A DNA stretch of 64,000 bases, taken from the NCBI RefSeq assembly GCF_001570965.1, contig NZ_BCSR01000006.1, positions 1 to 64,000 of the forward strand. Direction: 5' to 3'. The notes under the pieces were generated by a model, which worked only from the letters and a program-made list of their open reading frames with translations, was not told the DNA's origin and did no database searches. Below, one piece after another: positions 8,259 through 18,230 of this stretch (position 1 is its first letter; each line of letters starts with the position of its first letter). Origin of the DNA: Janibacter corallicola NBRC 107790. Lineage in GTDB: Bacteria > Actinomycetota > Actinomycetes > Actinomycetales > Dermatophilaceae. A program made the translations under genes and the position numbers.

Positions 8259-10229
8259 TCAGTCCCGCTCGGCCCAGTTGGCACTGACCCGGCCGAGGAC
8301 CCACTTCCAGACCATCGGCGTCGCCTCCGGGGAGAAGTGCAGGTAGTCGTTGAAGAGCTGGATGTCGTTGATCTTCTTCCGGTACCCGTCGGGGCACAGC
8401 GCTCCGTGCAGGTCGACCAGCCGGACGTCCTCGTGCCGGTCCGCCCAGTCCTTGACGACGCCGTTGACGTGCCGCGGGTCCTTGAACTCCTCGACGACCT
8501 GCGGGCTGGACTCGATGACGACGCGGAACTCCTCCGGGATGGCCTCGGGGCTCGCCTCCCGGCAGGGGACGGTGACGATCTGGACCTGCTCCGCGCCGGC
8601 GTCCAGCGCCTGCTCGCGCACCGTGTCGAGGCGGTCGGTGATCAGCTCCGCGTAGGCCGGGTCGTCGAACCAGACCCGCTCACCGTCGACGATGTGCGGG
8701 ACGATGAGCAGCGGCGTGGCATAGATCAGCAGGACCTGGTCTCCGGACTCCTCGAAGCGCTGCGGCCACTCCTTCTTCGTGGCGGTGCACCCCGGCTTGT
8801 TCTCCATCCGGAAGCCGGGCGCCCAGCTCACCGGGGCCGAGAGCAGGTCGCACCCCTCCTCCGCGAGGTTGTCCACCTCGACCCCGGGGAAGCGGTCCTG
8901 CGGGAAGCGCTCGGCGAGGTAGTACGGCACGGAGTCGCCGTAGACCGCGATGCGCTCCGGGGAGCCCGGCTCGTAGGCCTGCTGGTCGGGGGTGATGTCC
9001 GGGGCGGGCGCCGTGGCGGCCGCGGCCACCTCGCTGTCGACATCGGCTGCGGGCGCGGTGCCGGCGACGGCCAGGCCGGTGGTGCCCAGCACGAGCACCG
9101 GCACGACGATCGCCGCGGCGGGGGCGCGCAGCCTCGGCAGCAGCCCCCGCACGCCGTGCTTGATCACCGGCCGCTCGAGGTAGCGGTAGGACAGGTGGGC
9201 CACGAGGATCGTCAGGGCCGAGTCGACGACGAGGGTGGCCGCCACGCTGCCGCCGAAACGCTCGGGGCCGAGCAGCAGCCGGATCGGCCAGTGCCACAGG
9301 TACAGCCCGTAGGAGAGGCGCCCGATGTAGGCGAGCGGGCGCCACCCGAAGGCGGTGACCACCCAGTTGGGGCGCGGGTCCACGCACGCGAGCACGAGCA
9401 GCGCCGAGCCGACCGCGAAGAGGAGCATCCCCCCGGCGTTGAACATCCACGCCGAGTAGGGCCCGACGAGGAGCATCGAGACCACGCTCGAGGCCACCCC
9501 GAGGGCCCCGGCGACGAGCGCGACCCGACGGGACGGGACGGGAGGCCGGCCACTGCGACCGGGCGCCAACCACACCCCGAGCGCGGCACCGACGAAGAGC
9601 GCCTGGGCCCGGGTGTCGGTGCCGTAGTACAGGCGCGGGTAGTCGCTGACGTCGTGGAAGCCCAACGTCGCGGTCCACGCGGCCGATGCGAGCGCCCCGA
9701 CGAGCAACGCGATGGTCATCGCCCGGCGGGTGCGCAGCACGGCCATGAGGACGAGGACGACGAGCGGGACGATGACGTAGAACTGCTCCTCGATGGCGAG
9801 GGTCCACGCGTGACGAAGGGGGGTGGCCCCACCCTGGTCACCGAAGTACTGGTCCCCCTCGAGCACCAACCGCCAGTTCATGACGTAACCGAGCGTGGCC
9901 AGCACGTCCCCGCCGATCGTGCGCCGCACGGCCTCGTCGGCGAGGAACCGCGCGTAGACGAGGACGAAGCCCAGCACGAGGAAGAGCGCCGGGAGCAGCC
10001 GCCGGGCGCGGCGGCCGTAGAAGGCGAGCGCGTCGACCGTCCCGGTGCGCACCCGCTCCTCCACCAGCTGGCGGGTGATGAGGAAGGCGGAGAGGACGAA
10101 GAAGAGGTTGATGCCCACCCAGGCACCGGTGAGCACCGTCAGGCCGAAGTGGAAGGCCATGAAGCAGAGCATGAAGGCGCCGCGGACGCCGTCCAGCGCC
10201 GGGCTGTACCCAAGACGTGAGCGTGCCAC
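8259..10229 (-). CDS. Acyltransferase-3/SGNH two-domain membrane protein (OafA-like), second copy
   Basis: The 656-residue paralogue of the preceding gene is convergent with it. The acyltransferase-3 membrane domain begins almost at the N-terminus (SPALDGVRGAFMLCFMAFHF) and contains the conserved WTLAIEEQFYVI. The C-terminal extracytoplasmic SGNH domain has a proper GDS motif (RIAVYGDSVPYY) and the terminal NDYLHFS Asp/His block. The enzyme probably transfers acetyl or other acyl groups to an exported glycan; the acceptor is unknown. The start is one of two adjacent GTG codons (10232 or 10229); 10229 lies at better distance from AGGAG. Confidence 0.85.
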   Translation of the reverse strand: MARSRLGYSPALDGVRGAFMLCFMAFHFGLTVLTGAWVGINLFFVLSAFLITRQLVEERVRTGTVDALAFYGRRARRLLPALFLVLGFVLVYARFLADEAVRRTIGGDVLATLGYVMNWRLVLEGDQYFGDQGGATPLRHAWTLAIEEQFYVIVPLVVLVLMAVLRTRRAMTIALLVGALASAAWTATLGFHDVSDYPRLYYGTDTRAQALFVGAALGVWLAPGRSGRPPVPSRRVALVAGALGVASSVVSMLLVGPYSAWMFNAGGMLLFAVGSALLVLACVDPRPNWVVTAFGWRPLAYIGRLSYGLYLWHWPIRLLLGPERFGGSVAATLVVDSALTILVAHLSYRYLERPVIKHGVRGLLPRLRAPAAAIVVPVLVLGTTGLAVAGTAPAADVDSEVAAAATAPAPDITPDQQAYEPGSPERIAVYGDSVPYYLAERFPQDRFPGVEVDNLAEEGCDLLSAPVSWAPGFRMENKPGCTATKKEWPQRFEESGDQVLLIYATPLLIVPHIVDGERVWFDDPAYAELITDRLDTVREQALDAGAEQVQIVTVPCREASPEAIPEEFRVVIESSPQVVEEFKDPRHVNGVVKDWADRHEDVRLVDLHGALCPDGYRKKINDIQLFNDYLHFSPEATPMVWKWVLGRVSANWAERD

Positions 10230-10375
10230 CACCGCTCCTGTCCGGTCTGCCTGTCGTGCGCGGTCTGCTCCCTCGGTGGATGGTAGTGGCCGATCCCCCG
10301 AGGGGCAGTCGGACGTTCATCACATTCTCAGTGAGTGCACAATGGACGCTGGACCGTCGCTGATCAGGAGGCACC

Positions 10376-11485
10376 ATGTCCGACACGGACGTCAAGCACG
10401 GACTCGAGGGAGTCATCGCCTTCGAGTCGGAGATCGCCGAGCCCGACAAGGCCGGGGGCGCCCTGCGCTACCGCGGCGTCGACATCAACGACCTCGTCGG
10501 CAAGGTCTCCTTCGGGCGCGTCTGGGGGCTGCTCGTCGACAACTCCTTCGACCCGGGCCTGCCGCCCGCCGAGCCCTTCCCGTTGCCGGTGCACACCGGC
10601 GACATCCGGGTCGACGTCCAGTCGGCCCTGGCGCAGCTCGCGCCGGTGTGGGGCTTCCGTCCCCTGCTGGACGTCGACGACGCGCAGGTCCGCGACGACC
10701 TGGCCCGCGCATCCGTCATGGCGCTGTCCTTCATCGCCCAGTCCGCCCACGGCCAGGACTCCCCGATGGTCCCCCAGAGCCGGGTGGACGAGGGCAAGAA
10801 CATCGTCGAGCGCTTCATGATCCGCTGGCGCGGCGAGCCGGACCCCAAGCACGTCGAGGCGATCGACGCCTACTTCACCTCCGCCGCGGAGCACGGCATG
10901 AACGCCTCCACGTTCACCGCCCGGGTCATCGCCTCCACCGGCGCCGACGCCGCAGCCTGCCTCTCCGGCGCCGTCGGTGCCATGTCCGGGCCGCTGCACG
11001 GCGGGGCACCCTCCCGCGCCCAGCACATGATCTCCGGGGTCGAGCAGATGGGCGACGCCACGAAGTACGTCAAGGACGCGCTGGACCGCAAGGAGCGCCT
11101 CATGGGCTTCGGGCACCGCGTCTACCGGGCCTACGACCCGCGCGCGGCGGTGCTGCGCGAGACCTGCCGTCGGCTCGGAGCACCCCGCTACGAGGTCGCC
11201 CTCGAGCTGGAGAAGGCCGCCATCGCCGAGCTCGCGGAGCGCTACCCGGACCGGAAGATGGAGACCAACGTCGACTATTGGGCGGCGGTGCTGCTCGATT
11301 TCGCCGAGGTCCCCGGCGAGATGATGACCCCGCTCTTCGTGTGTGCCCGCAGCGCCGGCTGGTCCGCGCACGTGCTGGAGCAGAAGCGCACCGGCCGGCT
11401 CATCCGGCCGAGCAGTCGGTACGTCGGCCCCGGCAGCCGATCGATCACCGACGTCGACGGGTACGACGCGCTGCCGCGGGGCTGA
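10376..11485 (+). CDS. Citrate synthase (type 2, short form)
   Basis: The 369-residue citrate synthase condenses acetyl-CoA and oxaloacetate at entry to the TCA cycle. It is a short actinobacterial form like the mycobacterial citA/gltA2 family. The catalytic His is in AMSGPLHGGAP, the second His in LMGFGHRVYRAYDPR, and the Asp in METNVDYWAA. The start ATG has a strong CAGGAGG ribosome site. The N-terminal KHGLEGVIAFESEIAEPD is typical of this clade. It is followed 5 bp later by the lipoprotein gene on the same strand. Methylcitrate synthase activity cannot be excluded from sequence. Confidence 0.9.
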   Translation: MSDTDVKHGLEGVIAFESEIAEPDKAGGALRYRGVDINDLVGKVSFGRVWGLLVDNSFDPGLPPAEPFPLPVHTGDIRVDVQSALAQLAPVWGFRPLLDVDDAQVRDDLARASVMALSFIAQSAHGQDSPMVPQSRVDEGKNIVERFMIRWRGEPDPKHVEAIDAYFTSAAEHGMNASTFTARVIASTGADAAACLSGAVGAMSGPLHGGAPSRAQHMISGVEQMGDATKYVKDALDRKERLMGFGHRVYRAYDPRAAVLRETCRRLGAPRYEVALELEKAAIAELAERYPDRKMETNVDYWAAVLLDFAEVPGEMMTPLFVCARSAGWSAHVLEQKRTGRLIRPSSRYVGPGSRSITDVDGYDALPRG

Positions 11486-11490
11486 GGACC

Positions 11491-13534
<2,044 letters not shown>

Positions 13535-13535
13535 G

Positions 13536-13616
13536 TCACAGCGCGGCGATCACCGCGACGACGAGGACGACGGCGAGCACGAGCAGCGTCATCCGCCGGC
13601 GGAAGCCGGGCGTCAC
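13536..13616 (-). CDS. 26-residue single-pass membrane peptide, coupled to MFS gene
   Basis: A GTG at 13616 overlaps the stop of the MFS gene (GTGA). It opens a 26-codon frame with a basic start (VTPGFRRR) and a hydrophobic helix MTLLVLAVVLVVAVIAAL that runs to the stop. It is too short for confident prediction. The tight coupling, the positive-inside leader and the perfect hydrophobic helix argue for a translated small membrane peptide, perhaps a partner of the transporter. No homologue is recognised. Confidence 0.45.
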   Translation of the reverse strand: MTPGFRRRMTLLVLAVVLVVAVIAAL

Positions 13617-14923
13617 CGCGCTGCCGCCCGGGCGACGTCCGGCACCGGCCGGGGCGGGACGGGCGGCCCCTCGTGGATCACCTGGAGGTGGGGGCGGCTG
13701 CTGCGGGAGTAGGTCACCCGGACATTCTCGTGCCTGATGAGCCAGCGGGAGACGGCGGCCACCGTGACCCCGACCGCGATCGCCCCGACGGCGACCGTCC
13801 AGCGGGCGCCGAGGGCGTCGGCGATGACGCCGAGGAGGGGCGCGCCCAGCGGCTTGCCGCCGACGAAGAGGGCCATGTAGAGCGCCATGACCCGGCCGCG
13901 CATCGAGGGTTCGCTGCGCATCTGCACCATCGCGTTGGCGGTCGTCGTCGCGGTCAACGCGGCGAGCCCGCACACGGCCAGGGCGATCGCGAAGGCCCAG
14001 TAGGTGGGGGCGAGGGCCGCCGCGGTCGCGGCGACGGTGAAGCCGACGAGCGAGATCAGCAGCACCCGCATCCGCGGCTGGTTGCGCCGGGCGGCCAGCA
14101 GCGCCCCGCTGAGCGAGCCGACGGCGAGGATGGTGCCGAGCAGCCCGTAGCCCTCGGCGCTCTTGTCGAAGACCTCTGTGGCCATGAGCGCGATCGTCAT
14201 CTGGAAGTTCAGCCCGAAGGTGCCGAGGATGAAGACGAGGACGAGCACGGTGAGGATGTCCGGGCGGCTGCGCACGTACCGCAGGCCGTCGATGGCCGAG
14301 CCCCGGCCTCCCTTCGCCCGCGGCGCGGGGCTCAGCTCGCTCCCGTTCATCAGGGCGAGCGCGATGATCACCGCGCCGAAGGAGGCGCCGTTGACGAGCA
14401 GCGCCGGGCCGGAGCCGAAGGCGGCGATGACCAGGCCGGCGACGCCGGGGCCGGCGAGGCGTCCGAAGTTGAACGAGGCGCTGTTGAGGGCGACCGCGTT
14501 GGCCAGGCGCCCCCTCGGGACCATCTCGGAGACGAAGGACTGCCGGGCCGGGTTGTCGAAGGCGGTGGCCAGGCCGGTCGCGAGCGCGATGAGGTAGAAG
14601 TGCCACAGCTCGGCGGTGCCGGTCACGACGAGCACCCCGCCGACGATCGCCGCGAGCCCGAGCATCGCCTGGCTGACCATGAGCAGGGCGCGCTTGGGCA
14701 CGCGGTCGATGACCGCGCCGGTCCACGGGGCGAGCACGAGCATCGGGATGAACTGCAGGCCGGTGACGATGCCCAGGGCGGTGCCGGAGTTCTGCGTCAG
14801 GACGGTCAGGACCACCCAGTCCTGGGCGGCCCGCCCCATCCACGTGCCGACGTTGGAGACGATCGCGCCGGTGGCGTAGGTGCGGTAGTTGGGGACGGAG
14901 AGGGAGGCGAAGGTCGAGCTCAT
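13613..14923 (-). CDS. MFS transporter (MarR-linked exporter)
   Basis: The 436-residue transporter has 12 predicted helices and a cytosolic C-terminal tail ending with Pro/Arg-rich sequence. The N-terminus MSSTFASLSVPNYRTYATG and the motif AVIDRVPKRALLMVSQ resemble enterobactin-exporter-like (EntS/DHA3) MFS proteins. The ATG at 14923 overlaps the marR stop (ATGA), so regulator and pump form one operon and the pump is probably MarR-controlled. Substrate is unknown. The gene is followed by the 26-residue peptide above, again by overlap. Confidence 0.85.
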   Translation of the reverse strand: MSSTFASLSVPNYRTYATGAIVSNVGTWMGRAAQDWVVLTVLTQNSGTALGIVTGLQFIPMLVLAPWTGAVIDRVPKRALLMVSQAMLGLAAIVGGVLVVTGTAELWHFYLIALATGLATAFDNPARQSFVSEMVPRGRLANAVALNSASFNFGRLAGPGVAGLVIAAFGSGPALLVNGASFGAVIIALALMNGSELSPAPRAKGGRGSAIDGLRYVRSRPDILTVLVLVFILGTFGLNFQMTIALMATEVFDKSAEGYGLLGTILAVGSLSGALLAARRNQPRMRVLLISLVGFTVAATAAALAPTYWAFAIALAVCGLAALTATTTANAMVQMRSEPSMRGRVMALYMALFVGGKPLGAPLLGVIADALGARWTVAVGAIAVGVTVAAVSRWLIRHENVRVTYSRSSRPHLQVIHEGPPVPPRPVPDVARAAAR

Positions 14924-15360
14924 CGGGCCGCGATCCGCGCCAGGACCTCGCTGGCCGCCGCGAGGGCGCGCCGGTCCTGCTCGCCCAGCTCGAGGATCCG
15001 CTCGTGCATCCACCGGTTGCGACCCTGCCGGGTGCGGCGCAGGGCCGCCCGCCCCTCGTCGGTCAGCTCGACGATGATCCGGCGGCCGTCATCGGGGTCG
15101 TCGTGACGGGCCACGAGGCCCTGGTCGGCGAGGCAGCCGACGGTGCGGGTCATGCTCGGGGCGGAGACCTTCTCCACGTCGGCGAGGGCGCGGGGGCTCG
15201 CCGGCCCGCGCTCGAGGCGGGCGAGCACGCTGAACTGGTGCGGGGCGATCTCCCCGGCGCTCTCGAAGCGGACCCGCCGGCTGATGCGCATGCACGCCAG
15301 CCGCAGGTCCTCGCTCAGGGCGCCGACCTCCCGCTCCGTGGCGACGGCCGTCTGGGGCAC
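14920..15360 (-). CDS. MarR-family transcriptional regulator
   Basis: The 146-residue winged-helix regulator has its DNA-binding region at SPRALADVEKVSAPSMTRTVGCLADQGLV and the typical wing DDPDDGRRIIVELTDEG. The start GTG at 15360 is preceded by GAGAGGAG; an upstream GTG at 15384 has no ribosome site. It overlaps the downstream exporter gene, a classic repressor–pump pair in which a small ligand relieves repression. A candidate operator lies upstream (15400–15412). Confidence 0.88.
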   Translation of the reverse strand: MPQTAVATEREVGALSEDLRLACMRISRRVRFESAGEIAPHQFSVLARLERGPASPRALADVEKVSAPSMTRTVGCLADQGLVARHDDPDDGRRIIVELTDEGRAALRRTRQGRNRWMHERILELGEQDRRALAAASEVLARIAAR

Positions 15361-15399
15361 GGGGACTCCTCTCGTGGTGGACACGTGGAGGAGAACTCA

Positions 15400-15412
15400 T
15401 TGCGTCGGCTAA
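15400..15412 (-). promoter_or_regulatory. Candidate MarR operator upstream of marR
   Basis: Read on the minus strand, TTAGCCGACGCAA has imperfect dyad symmetry (TTAGC...GCAA). It lies about 40 bp before the marR start in an otherwise featureless stretch. Size, symmetry and position suit autoregulation by MarR, but the symmetry is weak. Confidence 0.3.
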
Positions 15413-15424
15413 CTATTCCGCCGG

Positions 15425-15481
15425 CCCCCTTCGCCCAACGATGATCGGGTGACCCGATCATCGTCGCGGGGGCGAAGGGGG
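15425..15481. terminator. Long composite hairpin with CGAAGGGGG outer stem
   Basis: The inner part is a perfect 13-bp inverted repeat, ACGATGATCGGGT (15438–15450) and its complement (15452–15464), with one base between. It is enclosed by a second perfect 12-bp inverted repeat, CCCCCTTCGCCC (15425–15436) and GGGCGAAGGGGG (15470–15481). Together they can form a stem of about 25 bp. It starts 10 bp after the purine permease stop (15491, minus strand) and precedes the marR operon, so it is the likely terminator of the permease gene. The outer arms are two copies of the genome-wide word. Confidence 0.7.
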
Positions 15482-15490
15482 AGGAGGAGG

Positions 15491-16960
15491 TCAGCTGACG
15501 CCGAGCAGCCCCTTGATCGGGTCGATCGCGAAGTAGAGCACGAAGAGCACCGCGACGAGCCACATGAGCGGGTGCACGGTGCGGGCCCGGCCGCGCACGA
15601 CCCGGATGAAGACGTACGTGACGAAGCCGGCCCCGATACCCGCGGTGATCGAGTACGTGAAGGGCATGAGGATGATCGTCAGGAAGGCCGGTATCGCGAT
15701 GCCCAGGTCGTCCCAGTCGATCTCCTTGACCTGCTGCATCATCAGGAAGCCGACGAGCACGAGTGCCGGGGTCGCGGCCTCGTAGGGCACGACCGAGACC
15801 AGCGGCGAGAGGAAGGTCGCGAGCAGGAACATCACCCCGGTGACGACCGAGGCGAGCCCGGTGCGGGCCCCCTCGCCGACACCCGAGGCGGACTCGATGT
15901 AGCTGGTGTTCGAGCTGACCGAGGCGGCACCACCGGCCGCGGCCGCGAGGGAGTCGACGACGAGGATCTTCTGCGACTCCGGCGGGTTGCCGTCCTCGTC
16001 GAGCAGGTCACCCTCGGCGCCAACCGCGACCATCGTGCCCATGGTGTCGAAGAAGTCCGCGAGCAGGATCGTGAAGACGAGCAGGCTCGCCGAGACGATG
16101 CCGATCTTGTCGAAGGACCCGAGCAGGTTGAAGTTGCCGAGCAGCCCGAAGTCCGGGGCGGCGAAGAGGGTGTCCGGCAGGGTCGGGACGTTCAGGCCCC
16201 ACCCGGTCGGGTTGACCATCTTGCCCGAGGCATCGGTCTGGGAGCCGACGTGGAAGATCGCCTCGACGACGATCGCGAGCACCGTGGTCCCGAGGATGCC
16301 GTAGAGGATCGCGCCGCGCACCCGCCGCACGTGCAGCGTGATGATGACGAAGAGGCCGACGACGAAGACGAGCAGCGGCCAGCCGGCGAGGAAGCCGCCG
16401 ACCCCGAGCTCGCCGAGCGGGCCCCCTTCGGCCTGGCGCACGAAGCCCGCGTCGACCATGCCGACGACGGTGATGAAGAGGCCGATGCCGACGCTGATCG
16501 CGGTCTTGAGCTGCGGCGGGACGGCGAGGAGCACCGCCTTGCGGAAGCCGGTGAGCACGAGCACCAGGATGATCAGGCCCTCGATGACGATCAGGCCCAT
16601 CGCGTCCGCCCAGGTCATCTCCGGGAGCGAGGCGATGCCGAAGGCGACGAAGGCATTCAGGCCCAGGCCCGCGGCCAGGGCGAGCGGGTAGTTCGCGACC
16701 ACGCCCATGAGCACGGTCATCACGCCGGCGACGAGGGCGGTGCCTGCGGCGACCATCGCGAGGTTCGGCGCATCCCCTCCGCCGAGGAAGGTGCCCGTGG
16801 AGTCCGGCTGGGTCCCGATGATCAGCGGGTTGAGGACCACGATGTAGGCCATCGTGAAGAAGGTCGCGAGACCACCACGGATCTCACGCCCGACGGTCGA
16901 ACCACGCTCGGAGATGCGGAAGTGGCGCTCGAGGAGCCCCTCCCGGGCCGGTGCGCTCAC
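15491..16960 (-). CDS. NCS2-family purine (guanine/hypoxanthine) permease
   Basis: The 489-residue permease has about 13–14 membrane segments and is of the AzgA-like branch of NCS2 transporters, which import guanine/hypoxanthine/adenine with protons. Landmarks are GGLATFFTMAYIVVLNPLI near residue 28, GLGLNAFVAFG, the helix-10 region FDTMGTMVAVG and SNTSYIESASGVGEGARTG. GTG 16960 overlaps the DUF3027 stop (GTGA), so it belongs to the Csp–DUF3027–permease operon. A strong hairpin follows the stop. Confidence 0.9.
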   Translation of the reverse strand: MSAPAREGLLERHFRISERGSTVGREIRGGLATFFTMAYIVVLNPLIIGTQPDSTGTFLGGGDAPNLAMVAAGTALVAGVMTVLMGVVANYPLALAAGLGLNAFVAFGIASLPEMTWADAMGLIVIEGLIILVLVLTGFRKAVLLAVPPQLKTAISVGIGLFITVVGMVDAGFVRQAEGGPLGELGVGGFLAGWPLLVFVVGLFVIITLHVRRVRGAILYGILGTTVLAIVVEAIFHVGSQTDASGKMVNPTGWGLNVPTLPDTLFAAPDFGLLGNFNLLGSFDKIGIVSASLLVFTILLADFFDTMGTMVAVGAEGDLLDEDGNPPESQKILVVDSLAAAAGGAASVSSNTSYIESASGVGEGARTGLASVVTGVMFLLATFLSPLVSVVPYEAATPALVLVGFLMMQQVKEIDWDDLGIAIPAFLTIILMPFTYSITAGIGAGFVTYVFIRVVRGRARTVHPLMWLVAVLFVLYFAIDPIKGLLGVS

Positions 16961-17694
16961 AGGGCCTCGACGGCCTCGTCGTCGAGGATCGGGTCGCCGA
17001 CCCGCTCCGGCTCCGGTGCCTTGACGTCGACCTCGGAGTGCGCGCCGCAGCCGTGGTCCCGGCTGACGACGGTGCCGTCGCTCGGGCTCCACTCGTTGGC
17101 GCAGACGCCGAAGGTGCGCCGCAGGATCCCGGCCATCGGCAGGAAGTAGCCGCAGCTCTCGCAGCGCGCCGGCGCCTTGGTCGCGACCTCGGCGGTCGGC
17201 CCGTGGGACCCGTCGTACCAGCGCTGCGCGGCGCGCTCGCGCCCCTCGGCGGAGAGCACGCGCGGGCGGCCGAGGCCGAGCTCCCACAGCGCGACCGCGT
17301 CGACGTCCTCCTCACCGGTGGCCTCGAAGCCGGCCTCGAGGTTGGGGTCGTCCTCGACCTTCGGGGTGACGTCGCCCGGCCGCACGTCGCCTGGGGCCAG
17401 GCGGTCGGCCCACGGCACCCACTCCGGGGAGAGCAGCGCGCCGTCGCCCGGCAGCAGCTGGGACTCGCAGACGGTGGCGTTCTTCGAGCGCGGTGCGCGG
17501 GTGACCACGACGCCCCAGTACCACCCGCGGTAGCCGGGGAAGGTCGCCTCGAACCAGTGCGTCCCGAGCCGGTCGTCCTCCAGGGTGAAGCCGACGTGCT
17601 CGCCGACACCCGTGCCGCCGGTCGCGACGAGCAGCTCGCGCCGGGCCGGCTCGATCGCCGCCTCGAGGACGGCATCGGTCTTCTTGCGAGGCAT
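16957..17694 (-). CDS. DUF3027 protein
   Basis: The 245-residue actinobacterial protein is of the DUF3027 family, with unknown function. The N-terminal part (MPRKKTDAVLEAAIEPARREL) is helical. The middle has HWFEATFPGYRGWYWGVVVTRAPR, where a Trp-rich strand block is conserved. The C-terminus has a Cys-rich, zinc-ribbon-like part with CESCGYFLP, FGVCANEWSPSDG and DHGCGAHSEV. The gene starts one base after the cold-shock gene and overlaps the purine permease, an arrangement suggesting a linked stress/growth role. Confidence 0.85.
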   Translation of the reverse strand: MPRKKTDAVLEAAIEPARRELLVATGGTGVGEHVGFTLEDDRLGTHWFEATFPGYRGWYWGVVVTRAPRSKNATVCESQLLPGDGALLSPEWVPWADRLAPGDVRPGDVTPKVEDDPNLEAGFEATGEEDVDAVALWELGLGRPRVLSAEGRERAAQRWYDGSHGPTAEVATKAPARCESCGYFLPMAGILRRTFGVCANEWSPSDGTVVSRDHGCGAHSEVDVKAPEPERVGDPILDDEAVEAL

Positions 17695-17695
17695 C

Positions 17696-18091
17696 TCAGC
17701 CCTCCAGGTCGTCGGCGACGCGGCGGAGCACCTGGGCGATCTTGGTGCCCTGGCCCTTCTCCGGGTAGCGCCCGCGGCGCAGCCCGTTGGAGACCCCGTC
17801 GAGGAGCTGGATGAGGTCCTCGACGATCCCCACCATGTCCTCGGGCTCCTTGCGGTCACGCTTGCGCAGGTTGGAGCGGACGCTCGGGGTCGGCTCGAGG
17901 ACCTGCACCGACAGCGCCTGCGCGCCGCGACGGCCCTCGACCACGCCGTAGTCCACCCGGGTGCCGCCCTTGATGGTCTTCGTGCCCTCCGGCAGTGCGC
18001 CCGCGTGGAGGAAGACGTCCTCCCCGTCGTCGCCGGAGATGAAGCCGAAGCCCTTCTCCGCGTCGTACCACTTGACCTTGCCAGTCGGCAC
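17696..18091 (-). CDS. Cold-shock domain protein with C-terminal extension
   Basis: The 131-residue protein has an N-terminal cold-shock domain (residues 1–67): TGKVKWYDAEKGFGFI contains the RNP1-like KGFGFI, and DVFLH is RNP2. A basic 60-residue tail (SNLRKRDRKEPEDMVGIVEDL...) is typical of long actinobacterial Csp proteins. It binds single-stranded RNA/DNA and acts as an RNA chaperone. GTG 18091 follows AAGAGGTG. The leader upstream (18092–18170) has a GC-rich imperfect stem (GGACGGG...CCCGTGCGTCC) that might be temperature-sensitive. It is the first gene of the Csp–DUF3027–permease operon. Confidence 0.9.
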   Translation of the reverse strand: MPTGKVKWYDAEKGFGFISGDDGEDVFLHAGALPEGTKTIKGGTRVDYGVVEGRRGAQALSVQVLEPTPSVRSNLRKRDRKEPEDMVGIVEDLIQLLDGVSNGLRRGRYPEKGQGTKIAQVLRRVADDLEG

Positions 18092-18230
18092 CGTGCACCT
18101 CTTGCTCGCCACAGTTCGATGGACGCACGGGTCCGCGCGCCCGTCCAAGGTTAACCCGTGCTTCCCGGCCGACCCCAATGCGCGAAAACCGCTCGTTGAC
18201 GCGGCCTCCCGTAGGGCACGATGGTGCCTC

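Noticed and set aside
5084-8284. Very long opposite-strand open frame (over 1,000 codons)
   Set aside because: It crosses pdxH, the acyltransferase and the transhydrogenase end. Its product is Arg/Pro/Ala low-complexity, as is usual for antisense shadows in high-GC DNA.
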